In this document: positions 1 to 8,530 of the stretch, in pieces
How positions within the stretch are numbered: the stretch's first letter is position 1
Layout: each line of letters starts with the position of its first letter
From: Sporomusa ovata DSM 2662
GTDB taxonomy: Bacteria > Bacillota > Negativicutes > Sporomusales > Sporomusaceae
DNA: 64,000 nt
NCBI RefSeq assembly: GCF_000445445.1
Contig: NZ_ASXP01000002.1
Location: 186,001-250,000 of the forward strand
Direction of reading: 5' to 3'
Program-made: the position numbers and the translations under genes
Notes under the pieces: generated by a model
Told to the model about the DNA's origin: nothing
What the model saw: the letters and a program-made list of their open reading frames with translations, nothing else
Database searches by the model: none

Positions 1-155
1 AATATAATAATATTGGCATTTTATACATCTTGGTTTAGCATTCATTTTTAATACCTATACAAATTACTATTGGGGATCTTAGCTGCTTAGCAACTTCTTA
101 TTTTACATTTTACCCTATAGAAAACCATTGTGCAATTCCAGTGAATTCAAAATCA

Positions 156-186
156 AGGCCCCATAGCCCAACTGGCTACGGAGCCT
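156..186 (-). terminator. Terminator after the amino-acid permease
   Basis: Imperfect inverted repeat (arms 156-168 and 174-186) just past the permease stop. Read on the minus strand, a T-rich tail follows the stem. It would end the four-gene efflux/permease transcript. The 150 bases to its left hold no gene I can support. Confidence 0.55.
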
Positions 187-198
187 GTTATTTACACC

Positions 199-1554
199 CT
201 ACGCTTTTAGTTTCAATTGGTAGGCAATATACAAACACAGCAGCCAAACTGGTGCAATATACAGCGAATAACGCATATCTGGCATAAACGCCATAATAAT
301 GACAACCAACACTAAAAAAGCCAAACAAAAATAAGACCCCAATGGATAAAATGGCATTTTAAACACGAGCGGTTCCTTAACCTGCACCCGGTGGTTGCGA
401 AACTTCAACTGGACAATTAAAATGATTGCCCAATTGATAATAATAGATATCGTTGCCAGCGCCATAAAATATAAGAAAACCTTTTCCGGGTCTAAATAGC
501 TTACCAACACAGTGATTAAGGTAAATGCCGATGAAACCAGCACTGCATTTACCGGCGCACCAGCCGAATTGAGCTTACCAAAAAACTTCGGGGCATTTTT
601 TTGCTGGGCCAGACCATACAACATTCTGCCATTACTATATAGAGCACTATTGTACGCCGATAAGGCAGCTGTAAGAACTACAAAATTCAACAGATTAGCC
701 GCGGCGGAGATACCTACATGAGAAAATATCTGGACAAACGGACTGCCTGTTGTCTCCATTTCATTCCAAGGAAATATTGCCAAAATAACCGTCATTGCGC
801 CTACATAAAATAACAATATTCTCCAGACCACCTGATTAATGGCTTGTGGAATGATTTTCTTAGGATTTTCCGCCTCACCGGCAGTAATACCCACAAGCTC
901 AACACCGCCAAAGGAAAACATAACTAAAACCAATGACATAACAACTCCATATAGCCCCATAGGAAAAAAACCGCCATGGCTCCACAAATTACTAATGCCG
1001 ACAGGCTGACCGCCATTACCAACCCCGAAAACAATCATGGCAATACCAAAAACAATCATGCCGATAATTGCCAATACCTTGATAATAGCAAACCAAAATT
1101 CAAACTCGCCATAGGCTTTTACATTAATCACATTAATCAAAGTAACAAGCACCAGGCACACCAGTGCCGAAACCCAGGTGGGGATATCAGGCAGCCAATA
1201 ATTAATATAAGTGCCAATAACCGATAATTCGGCCATCCCAACAACGACATAATTGAACCAATAGTTCCAGCCGGCAACAAAACCCGGCAGTTCTCCCCAG
1301 TATTGATAGGCATACTGGCTAAACGAACCAGATACCGGATGGGCTACGGCCATTTCACCTAGCGCCCGCATAATAAAAAAGATAACAATACCGCCAATCA
1401 AATACGATAACGTAATGGCTGGCCCGGCCATTTTTACCACAGTAGCCGAGCCGTAAAATAACCCTGTACCAATAGCTCCCCCTAGTGCAATCATCTGGAT
1501 ATGACGATTCTTGAGGTCACGTCGGATGTGTTGTTCCGTATTTCTAGTTTTCAT
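199..1554 (-). CDS. Amino-acid permease (APC superfamily, AAT type)
   Basis: Cytoplasmic-membrane amino-acid/proton symporter of 451 residues with about 12 predicted membrane helices. The N-terminus has the family signature GGAIGTGLFYGSA after a charged cytoplasmic stretch, and FSFGGVELVGITAGE follows in the middle, as in GABA/lysine/proline permeases. A longer in-frame start exists, but the ATG at 1554 has AAGGGGAG upstream and gives the normal family N-terminus. It begins 13 bases after the RND pump stop, so it is probably the last gene of that operon. The substrate cannot be read from the sequence. Confidence 0.88.
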   Translation of the reverse strand: MKTRNTEQHIRRDLKNRHIQMIALGGAIGTGLFYGSATVVKMAGPAITLSYLIGGIVIFFIMRALGEMAVAHPVSGSFSQYAYQYWGELPGFVAGWNYWFNYVVVGMAELSVIGTYINYWLPDIPTWVSALVCLVLVTLINVINVKAYGEFEFWFAIIKVLAIIGMIVFGIAMIVFGVGNGGQPVGISNLWSHGGFFPMGLYGVVMSLVLVMFSFGGVELVGITAGEAENPKKIIPQAINQVVWRILLFYVGAMTVILAIFPWNEMETTGSPFVQIFSHVGISAAANLLNFVVLTAALSAYNSALYSNGRMLYGLAQQKNAPKFFGKLNSAGAPVNAVLVSSAFTLITVLVSYLDPEKVFLYFMALATISIIINWAIILIVQLKFRNHRVQVKEPLVFKMPFYPLGSYFCLAFLVLVVIIMAFMPDMRYSLYIAPVWLLCLYIAYQLKLKA

Positions 1555-1567
1555 GTTGCTCCCCTTT

Positions 1568-4500
1568 TCACTTACCTGTCTCCTCTGCTTTGTCTGCCGG
1601 TTGTACCTTAAACCATACCGCATACATTGTCGGCAACGCAAGTAGTGTCAGCACCGTTGCGCCAAGCAGGCCGCCGCTGATAGCCACTGCCATCGGCCCC
1701 CAAAACGTGCTGGGGACCAACGGCAACATGCCAAGTATGGCCGCCGCTGCCGTCAGCATAATGGGACGAAACCGCAACACAGCAGAATTGATGATAGCGT
1801 CCCACGGCGTCTCGCCGGCTTTAATATGTTGTTCAATTTGGTCAATAAGAATAACCGAATTACGGATAATCATGCCGCTAAGGGCTAAGATACCAAGTTC
1901 GGCGACAAATCCCAGCGGCCGCAGAGTTAATAACATGGCTAGACTAACTCCAATAATTCCGAGTGGTGCCGTAAGAATGGTCAGAATCATTAAGGATACC
2001 TTTTGCAACTGCAGCATCAACAGAATCATAATAACCAAGATCATTACCGGCACTGTTTTAAGCAAAAATTTTATAGAAGTATTGCCTTTTTCTGACGCCC
2101 CACCAACCTCAATACTATAACCAGCCGGCAGGCTGTCCCTCAACTGTTTTAGATTCTCATAAACCTGCTTGGTGGCATCATTACCAGTTACCCCGGCAAC
2201 AACCGCTGCTTGTACAGTAATTGTTGGCTTTAAATCATACCGCCAGATTAAACCATCCTCGGCTTCATAGCTTATTTTAGCAATTTGTTCTAAAGGTACA
2301 AATTTGCCATTACCAATATGTACTGGCAAATCTTTAATATTAGCTAGATTCTTCCGGTTTTGAGCATCAATGCGAAATACAATGCCCACAGTTTTATCTT
2401 GTTCATAATATTCGGCGATAGATGCCCCTGATAGCTGGGTCTGTAAGTCCTGAGCCAAGCCTTGGCTGCTGATTCCCAGCATTCTGGCCTTATCCTGGTC
2501 AATTGCCAAATGCATGACTTTGCTTTTTTCATTCCAGTCAAAATTAACATTTTTCAGAGCCGGATTGCCTGCCATACTATCGCTAACCTGTTTCGCAAGC
2601 GCGCGTACCTGCTCATGGTCATAGCCGGAAACACGCAGCATCACAGGATACGGCGAAGGCGGGCCGGTCTGAATTAAAGTAACATTTCCCCGCACATTCT
2701 CGAAGTTGTCGGCAAATAGTTTCGTGACTTTTTTCTCCAAGGCTTCCCGGGATTTCAGATCTTTAGCAACAATGATAAACTGTGCATAATTATTTGCCGG
2801 TAACTTGGGCTCGATCGTAAGGATAAAGCGTGGTGATCCCTTGCCAACATAATAGCTGTAAGCCTCAATATCCGGATCATCAGTAAGACTAGCTGCCAAT
2901 TTTTGTGTTTCTTGCTCAGTGGCCGCTATGGCGGCGCCTTCCGGCAATGTCAGCTCAACAATAAGTTCAGGCCGAACTGAGGGCGGAAAAAACTCCTGTT
3001 GTACAAACCTTAACAAAAATATTGATCCGATAAAACACCCTATTGTTATGCCCAGCACTAGCTTCTTGTTATACAAACACCAAGTGAGTGTCTGCCGAAA
3101 CAGCCGGTAAAATCTGGTATCATATAAATCATGACCTTCCGCTGTTGTATGTTTGGGTTGAATTAATTTATAGCCTAAGAGTGGGGTTACCATAACCGAT
3201 ACCAGCCAGGAAATCAACAGCGCAATAGTCATTACAGGAAACAAACTACTAGTAAATTCAGCCGCCGACCCTTTGGAAAAACCGATGGGTATAAAACCGG
3301 CACAAGTAATTAGCGTTCCTGTAAGCATGGGGAAGGCAGTAGCCTTATAGGCATAGCAGGCGGCCTCAAAGCGCCCCCAGCCCTGCTCTAATTTTACTGT
3401 CATCATCTCAATAGAAATAATAGCATCATCAACTAATAAGCCCAAGGCCATGATTAGCGCACCCAGCGATACCTTATGCAAATCTATGCTGCCTATCTTC
3501 ATACAAGCAAAGATACCGGCAATAACCAGGGGAATACATAAAGCAACAACAATACCGGAGCGAACACCAAGACTGAGAAAACTTACTACCAATACGATAA
3601 GGATGGCTTCCCACAGTGATTTAACAAAATCGGCAATAGATTCTTTAACCACTTTGGGCTGATTGGATACTTGACCGATTTCCATGCCCAGCGGCAAATC
3701 TTTTTTTAGTAAGGAAATAGTTTTCTCCAGATCTGCTCCCAGAGTAAGAATATTTCCCCCCTTTTCCATCGAAAGCGCCATACCGATGGCCGGCAGTCCA
3801 TTAAAATACATTTTGGGCTCCATGGGGTCAACATAACTGCGCTCTATCTTGGCAATATCACCTAGACGGAAGGTGCGCTCATTGACGCGAATAGGCAGAT
3901 TGCGCAGGCCCTCTACATTTTCAAACAACCCCGACACCCGCAAATATACATTATCGGAGACTGTTTCAACCATGCCTGAAGCAGTCATCGCGTTTTGCGC
4001 TTTAACAGCAGCAATAATAATAGCAGGATCGATTCCCAGACTGGCTAGTTTACTGCTTTCCATTTCAACATATATTTTTTCCTGTTGAACACCGATAAGC
4101 TCAACCTTGCTCACATTGCTTACACCAAGTAAGCTTCTACGGATTTTCTCGGCTTTTTCCCGCATCTCTTCAAAACTATAACCTTCTGCTGTGAGGGCAT
4201 AAATATTGCCAAAAACATCATCAAACCGGTCATTGAACGCAGGCCCAACTACCCCTTGGGGCAAGGTGCTTTTGATATCATTAACCATATTACGCACTTC
4301 CACCCAAGTAGGCCGGACATCTTTTTCATTTACCGTATCTTTTAGATTCACATAAATCACAGCCTGACCTGGCCGTGAATAACTTTTTAGATAATCCAGC
4401 CCCGGTGTATCCTGCAGCTTCTTTTCAATTTTGTCTGTTACCTGTTCTTCCACCTGCCTGGCACTTGCGCCCGGCCAGGAGACAGACACGATCATCTGAC

Positions 4501-4636
4501 GGATTACAAAATCGGGGTCTTCCATTCTCCCTAACTGCTGGTAGGACAATATTCCTGACAAGAATGTCAGGAATACAAAAAAATATACAAGTGGCTTATG
4601 GTTAAGAGCCCATTCGGTCAAATTTAATTTACTCAT
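1568..4636 (-). CDS. RND-family efflux pump, inner-membrane subunit
   Basis: Proton-driven transporter of 1022 residues, the usual length for AcrB/MdtB-type pumps. The first helix follows MSKLNLTEWAL, and two large extracytoplasmic loops separate helix 1 from 2 and helix 7 from 8. The fourth helix carries the proton-relay aspartate pair in GLLVDDAIISIEMM. The ATG overlaps the adaptor stop by 4 bases (4633-4636), which indicates translational coupling. No outer-membrane channel gene is nearby, so the pump would need a TolC-like partner encoded elsewhere. Substrates (drugs, solvents or bile salts) are unknown. Confidence 0.93.
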   Translation of the reverse strand: MSKLNLTEWALNHKPLVYFFVFLTFLSGILSYQQLGRMEDPDFVIRQMIVSVSWPGASARQVEEQVTDKIEKKLQDTPGLDYLKSYSRPGQAVIYVNLKDTVNEKDVRPTWVEVRNMVNDIKSTLPQGVVGPAFNDRFDDVFGNIYALTAEGYSFEEMREKAEKIRRSLLGVSNVSKVELIGVQQEKIYVEMESSKLASLGIDPAIIIAAVKAQNAMTASGMVETVSDNVYLRVSGLFENVEGLRNLPIRVNERTFRLGDIAKIERSYVDPMEPKMYFNGLPAIGMALSMEKGGNILTLGADLEKTISLLKKDLPLGMEIGQVSNQPKVVKESIADFVKSLWEAILIVLVVSFLSLGVRSGIVVALCIPLVIAGIFACMKIGSIDLHKVSLGALIMALGLLVDDAIISIEMMTVKLEQGWGRFEAACYAYKATAFPMLTGTLITCAGFIPIGFSKGSAAEFTSSLFPVMTIALLISWLVSVMVTPLLGYKLIQPKHTTAEGHDLYDTRFYRLFRQTLTWCLYNKKLVLGITIGCFIGSIFLLRFVQQEFFPPSVRPELIVELTLPEGAAIAATEQETQKLAASLTDDPDIEAYSYYVGKGSPRFILTIEPKLPANNYAQFIIVAKDLKSREALEKKVTKLFADNFENVRGNVTLIQTGPPSPYPVMLRVSGYDHEQVRALAKQVSDSMAGNPALKNVNFDWNEKSKVMHLAIDQDKARMLGISSQGLAQDLQTQLSGASIAEYYEQDKTVGIVFRIDAQNRKNLANIKDLPVHIGNGKFVPLEQIAKISYEAEDGLIWRYDLKPTITVQAAVVAGVTGNDATKQVYENLKQLRDSLPAGYSIEVGGASEKGNTSIKFLLKTVPVMILVIMILLMLQLQKVSLMILTILTAPLGIIGVSLAMLLTLRPLGFVAELGILALSGMIIRNSVILIDQIEQHIKAGETPWDAIINSAVLRFRPIMLTAAAAILGMLPLVPSTFWGPMAVAISGGLLGATVLTLLALPTMYAVWFKVQPADKAEETGK

Positions 4637-5700
4637 AGCCGTACCTTCTGCCCTTCCCGCAATTTCTGTACTCCGCCGGTAACAATGACTTCACCATCCT
4701 GAAGTCCTTCCAGAACCTGCACCTTGTTATCACCAAAAACCCCGACTTTTATGGGACGCAAACTGACTATGCCATCTTGAATAACCCATACATTCGGAGT
4801 GTCGCCAGTCTGGAAAATGGCTGCCAGCGGAATATACACAGTTTGCCGGCTAGTTGAACTCCCCACAGCAACACTGGCAGTCATGCCTAAGTTCACGGCT
4901 GCCGGTGGATTGATTAAACTAATTCTGACTCTATAAGTTCGGGCAACTTTATCAGCCACCGGGGAAATTTCCCGGACTTTTCCCGCTGTGGTAACATCAG
5001 GCAGAGCCCAAAAGCTAATATTCACTTGCTCGGCATTACGCATTTCGTCAATACGATTTTCCGGAACATTGATTTCAATTTCCCGTTCGCTACCCTTTAC
5101 CAGGGTCACGACCGACTGGCCGGCACTGACTACTTGTCCGGCTTCGACATTGACGCTGGAGATGACGCCATCACTATCTGCCACCAGTGAAGTATAGCCT
5201 AGCTGGTTAGCACCTTGCGCATACTGGGCTATTGACTGGTTGACGGCGGCCAGCGCGACTTCATATGTGTTCTCATATTGATCTAACTGGGCCTGGCTGA
5301 TCGCATTTTGCTCATACAACTTACGATAGCGTTCCAGGTTACTTCGGGCTAAACCCAATTGTGACTGAGCCGAAGCAACCTGGGCTGAGGAAATGTTTAC
5401 CGTTTGCTGAACATCCTTGGCATCGATTTCCATAAGGACATCCCCGGAATTAACTACACTGCCAAGCTCAATATTACGTTTGACAATTTTTCCGCTAACC
5501 TGAAATGCCAGCTGAGTCTCATACCGCCCCCGTACTTCTCCGGAATAGCTTGCCGTTTGCCCCATAGCATTCGTTTTTATTGTTTGTGAGCGAACAAGCG
5601 GCACTTCTTCCTGGACTGTTTCGCTCTTTGAACAGCCGGCAAAACTCAACGATAGAATCATAATAGTCAGTGCAATGCAGCCGGCAATAGCCTTTTGCAT
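4633..5700 (-). CDS. RND efflux adaptor lipoprotein (membrane fusion protein)
   Basis: Adaptor joining the RND pump to an outer-membrane channel, 355 residues. The start at 5700 has GGGAGG at good spacing and yields a lipoprotein signal ending in the lipobox LSFAGC; an upstream in-frame ATG at 5724 lacks this logic. Order: lipoyl/barrel-sandwich half (about 45-75), an alpha-helical hairpin rich in Gln/Ala/Ser (about 85-160), second lipoyl half, beta-barrel and C-terminal domain. The gene lies 20 bases after the TetR regulator. Confidence 0.9.
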   Translation of the reverse strand: MQKAIAGCIALTIMILSLSFAGCSKSETVQEEVPLVRSQTIKTNAMGQTASYSGEVRGRYETQLAFQVSGKIVKRNIELGSVVNSGDVLMEIDAKDVQQTVNISSAQVASAQSQLGLARSNLERYRKLYEQNAISQAQLDQYENTYEVALAAVNQSIAQYAQGANQLGYTSLVADSDGVISSVNVEAGQVVSAGQSVVTLVKGSEREIEINVPENRIDEMRNAEQVNISFWALPDVTTAGKVREISPVADKVARTYRVRISLINPPAAVNLGMTASVAVGSSTSRQTVYIPLAAIFQTGDTPNVWVIQDGIVSLRPIKVGVFGDNKVQVLEGLQDGEVIVTGGVQKLREGQKVRL

Positions 5701-5720
5701 AAGAAAAACCTCCCTCGCAT

Positions 5721-6287
5721 TCATTTCTTCACAAGCGCATTAACGATGAAATCAACAAGCACCTCTGTATAATCTTCTTCTTTGTGCAGCGGCCTTGTAC
5801 GCGCATAGCTGAAGGCTTGAAATAATTTAAACCCAGCATAAGCTACGACTTTTTCATCGACTTCCCGAAACTTCCCCTGCTGTTTACCTTCGCGAATAAT
5901 CCCGGCAATAATTGCAATAATTTCTTCATCAATAATTTCATGATATTTTCTGGTTGCCAAAGCCACATATAAATCATCGTCTTTTAGTATTCTGGTAATA
6001 AAGTGATCCTGGTTAAAATACGCGATTGACTTCCTAATGAGAAGAACCAGTCGCTCAAGTGGGTCAGATACCTCGCCCATCTGTGCAAATAGTATCTCAA
6101 TCGTTTTATGACATTCACGCAAAAGAAGACATCTAAACATGTCCTCTTTATCTATGAAGTGTTCATAGATTGTCTTTTTTGAAATTCTGCAGTCTTTACT
6201 AATTTCATCCATCGTTGTCTTTTTAAAACCAAAACGATCCATTCGTTCGGTTGCTTTGTCGAGGATAAGGCTTTTTATATCATCCAT
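5721..6287 (-). CDS. TetR-family transcriptional regulator
   Basis: Regulator of 188 residues with an N-terminal helix-turn-helix (GFKKTTMDEISKDCRISKKT, about residues 20-40) followed by the conserved YEHFIDKEDMF, then a divergent ligand-binding domain. It is the first gene of the efflux operon and probably an autorepressor of the pump. GAGGGAGATACA precedes the ATG. The ligand is unknown. Confidence 0.9.
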   Translation of the reverse strand: MDDIKSLILDKATERMDRFGFKKTTMDEISKDCRISKKTIYEHFIDKEDMFRCLLLRECHKTIEILFAQMGEVSDPLERLVLLIRKSIAYFNQDHFITRILKDDDLYVALATRKYHEIIDEEIIAIIAGIIREGKQQGKFREVDEKVVAYAGFKLFQAFSYARTRPLHKEEDYTEVLVDFIVNALVKK

Positions 6288-6346
6288 TGTATCTCCCTCT
6301 TCTATAAAGCCAAATCAATGCGTGGTCTAATCTCCACTTAAAAACT

Positions 6347-6375
6347 ATTATAGTGTTTTAGTTTCCGGAATTCAA
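6347..6375 (-). promoter_or_regulatory. SigmaA-type promoter of the tetR-efflux operon
   Basis: On the minus strand, TTGAAT (6370-6375) and a perfect TATAAT (6347-6352) are separated by exactly 17 bases. They lie about 60 bases before the tetR ATG. The TetR operator was not identified. Confidence 0.6.
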
Positions 6376-6450
6376 TAGGAAACGACCTGTTATTTGCCGG
6401 CTTTTTTTAACCTAAATATCATATTGCAACCCCGCACAAGGGGGAAAAAA

Positions 6451-6479
6451 TTAAAAGCCGCGAAATTCGCGGCTTTTAA
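6451..6479 (-). terminator. Terminator of the 79-aa acidic protein gene
   Basis: Perfect 14-base inverted repeat (arms 6451-6464 and 6466-6479, core AAAAGCCGCGAA) directly after the stop of the gene at 6484. A run of T follows on the minus strand. Confidence 0.8.
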
Positions 6480-6483
6480 AAAA

Positions 6484-6723
6484 CTAATCGTTCTCTTCTT
6501 CTTCATTCTCAACAATCTCAATCGTATCCTCAAAGGTATCAAGAATGTTTTCATGATGCTCTTCCACTGCATCATTAATCAGTCTTAGCGCCGCATTGGT
6601 CTGCTCTTCCGGCAAGCCCATTGCAATTATAATGTCCATCAAACGGTCTCCAAGGAGTTCAACATCATCGGTAAAGAGTACCGGGATTTCATCAGTCATT
6701 TCAGGCTCTAGTTCATCGCACAT
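6484..6723 (-). CDS. Small acidic hypothetical protein
   Basis: 79 residues, strongly acidic, ending in a Glu/Asn/Asp tail (ENEEEEND). No membrane segment, cysteine motif or recognisable domain. GAGGAG sits 8 bases before the ATG at 6723; an in-frame GTG at 6732 would overlap that ribosome site. A helical centre (DRLMDIIIAMGLPEEQTNA) suggests a small folded helical protein. Single gene with its own terminator; function unknown. Confidence 0.6.
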   Translation of the reverse strand: MCDELEPEMTDEIPVLFTDDVELLGDRLMDIIIAMGLPEEQTNAALRLINDAVEEHHENILDTFEDTIEIVENEEEEND

Positions 6724-6910
6724 AATATACACTCCTCGTCACTGTTTATTTTTCTGGCGAACAACCTCAATATGTAATCCACCTATGATACTGCTTGCTA
6801 CACTATTATTGTAACACACATTTGCACAAATAATTATTAAATCTATAATAATTTATGGATAAGCTCTTTTTTGTAATTTTCCATCAATTAGTAGTATACA
6901 ACAAAATATA

Positions 6911-6937
6911 AGCCCGGCAGCTGAAGCCGCCGGACTT
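6911..6937. terminator. Hairpin, probable bidirectional terminator
   Basis: GC-rich stem (arms 6911-6921 and 6926-6936, AGCCCGGCAGC against GCCGCCGGACT) followed by seven T on the plus strand and a weaker TTATATTTT on the minus strand. It would end the small minus-strand frame at 6949-7074. Confidence 0.55.
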
Positions 6938-6948
6938 TTTTTATGGGA

Positions 6949-7074
6949 TTATCTACTAAGCTGAATCTGAGCCACTTCGCATCTTGTAACTTCAATCTCC
7001 TTATTTCTACAGGCAATGTTATAGATATGGCGAAGATATGCTGAAATATTTATCACATATCGTATGGATTTCAC
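6949..7074 (-). CDS. Possible 41-aa peptide
   Basis: A GTG-initiated frame of 41 codons with AAAGGG about 8 bases upstream, ending 12 bases before a stable hairpin. The product begins (V/M)KSIRYVINISAYLRHIYNI and ends RCEVAQIQLSR; it is basic, with two cysteines. I do not recognise it. Ribosome site plus terminator argue for expression, but such a short frame may be chance. Confidence 0.3.
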   Translation of the reverse strand: MKSIRYVINISAYLRHIYNIACRNKEIEVTRCEVAQIQLSR

Positions 7075-7192
7075 GGCATTTTCCCTTTCCAGTAATAATT
7101 AATATTACTATTATAAAAGAAATAGACCATTTAGTCGACTGGAATCTCTAGGGAAAAATTTGCCGTCCAAAGGCAATACGACTACGTTGTTT

Positions 7193-7573
7193 TTAATCAT
7201 TTGACGCGCTGCCAACTGCAATCCCAATCAAAAAGGCTGCAATCTCACGCAAATGACGGTCATGACGGTCATTTTCACGCCTTTGCCGCTCACGCCATGC
7301 TCGTTCGCTCTCGTGATGGCGCCGTCTCATTTCTCTTTCGTGCCGCTCATTTTCTCTGCGCATCCGCTCGTCATGCTGCCGTCGCCGGGCATCGTCCCGG
7401 TCGTTATGGCGATCATGACGATCATGGCGATCAAAACGATCCAGCTGCACTATTTGTTGCGAGTCACTGTTAAGCAAGGGACCTGATGCTGCAGCAGCTA
7501 CCGATGATGCCATGCCAACTTGCATTATACCAAGCATTGAGTATATAACTATTTTTTTAGATACGATTTTCAT
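7193..7573 (-). CDS. Exported Arg/His/Asp-rich low-complexity protein
   Basis: 126 residues. A signal peptide (MKIVSKKIVIYSMLGIMQVG, probably cleaved after SSVAAAASG) is followed by a charged region with repeats of DRHDRHDRH and RRENERHERE, then a hydrophobic C-terminal stretch (AAFLIGIAVGSASND) that could sit in a membrane. The His-rich repeats could bind metal or nucleic acid, which is inference only. AAGGAAG precedes the ATG. Not recognised as a named family. Confidence 0.65.
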   Translation of the reverse strand: MKIVSKKIVIYSMLGIMQVGMASSVAAAASGPLLNSDSQQIVQLDRFDRHDRHDRHNDRDDARRRQHDERMRRENERHEREMRRRHHESERAWRERQRRENDRHDRHLREIAAFLIGIAVGSASND

Positions 7574-7694
7574 AGGAACACTTCCTTTATTTTGATCCTA
7601 AATCCATACTTTAATAATAATCACCAATTTTTAGAATTTGTTTAGAATTTATTGGATATTTTCAGCAACTCTCAATTTTAGCTCTTAATTGATC

Positions 7695-8132
7695 TTACCC
7701 TTCATCATTACTTTTAATAATCAGGGTTGGGCAAGACGCGTGATGAAGAACATGATTACTGACGCTGCCAAGCAATAACCCTTTGACATCACTTAAACCC
7801 CTGCGTCCCATGACAATTAAGGAATAGTCTCTTTCTTCTGTGACATCAACAATTCTTATACCGGGATGTCCGTACTCCACCAACGTATTAACCCTACCGT
7901 CAAAATCATCAAAAACTTCCAAAGCCTTATCCAAAATACGTTTGCCACTTACTTCTAAATCCTTTAAGAGCAACGAAGGGATTATGGTGTCCGGCATAAT
8001 ATAAGCCGGGTTTTGGATAATATGTATCAATGTGACTGAGCTGTCAAATTTTTCGGCTAAAATTCGAGCATATTTAGCAGCTAATAGTGCTCTATTCGAA
8101 CCATCAATAGGAACCAAAATTTTTTTGAACAT
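7695..8132 (-). CDS. Universal stress protein (UspA family)
   Basis: 145-residue cytoplasmic Usp domain. N-terminal KILVPIDGSNRALLAAKYA and the ATP-binding loop GRRGLSDVKGLLLGSVSNHV near residue 110 match the G-2x-G-9x-G-S signature, so it probably belongs to the ATP-binding subgroup. GGAGGCGACGAT precedes the ATG. Monocistronic, divergent from the small gene at 8256. Confidence 0.92.
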   Translation of the reverse strand: MFKKILVPIDGSNRALLAAKYARILAEKFDSSVTLIHIIQNPAYIMPDTIIPSLLLKDLEVSGKRILDKALEVFDDFDGRVNTLVEYGHPGIRIVDVTEERDYSLIVMGRRGLSDVKGLLLGSVSNHVLHHASCPTLIIKSNDEG

Positions 8133-8191
8133 ATCGTCGCCTCCAATAATAATAATTTAGACTTATTTTATCAATTTAGCAAATTTCTATA

Positions 8192-8220
8192 TTGACACAT
8201 CTTCCCAATAATAGCATAGT
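8192..8220 (+). promoter_or_regulatory. SigmaA-type promoter for the 65-aa gene
   Basis: Perfect -35 TTGACA (8192-8197), 17-base spacer and -10 CATAGT (8215-8220), 35 bases before the ATG at 8256. Confidence 0.55.
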
Positions 8221-8255
8221 AGTAATAAAGAATATGAGCTACGAGGTAAAGTCAT

Positions 8256-8453
8256 ATGTCAATTGATATTATTGCTCCTAATAATGCCTTATCCCATCTT
8301 AATCAAGTTAAAAATAAGCGGGAATTATCAGATTATATCGTTCAAGATACCATCGATGATGATCCTGACTTTAGTCCCGCCTACATTGTCGAACTATCAG
8401 ATAGGGGTAAACAATTACAACGGGATCATCCAGTAAAAATAGTTCGATTATAA
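8256..8453 (+). CDS. Small hypothetical protein, 65 aa
   Basis: 65 residues, mixed charge, no membrane segment. The centre (DYIVQDTIDDDPDFSPAYIV) is acidic and the C-terminus basic (KIVRL). GAGGTAAAG precedes the ATG and a consensus promoter lies upstream. No family recognised. Confidence 0.6.
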   Translation: MSIDIIAPNNALSHLNQVKNKRELSDYIVQDTIDDDPDFSPAYIVELSDRGKQLQRDHPVKIVRL

Positions 8454-8530
8454 ATTCTGGCTTGTCAACATTTACTCTAGAATGTCAAACCAGTTATATA
8501 TTCGGCATAAGAAACCATCACTACTAAAGT

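Noticed and set aside
1590..2120. 176-aa plus-strand frame inside the RND pump gene
   Set aside because: Antisense shadow of the transporter; low complexity and no ribosome site.
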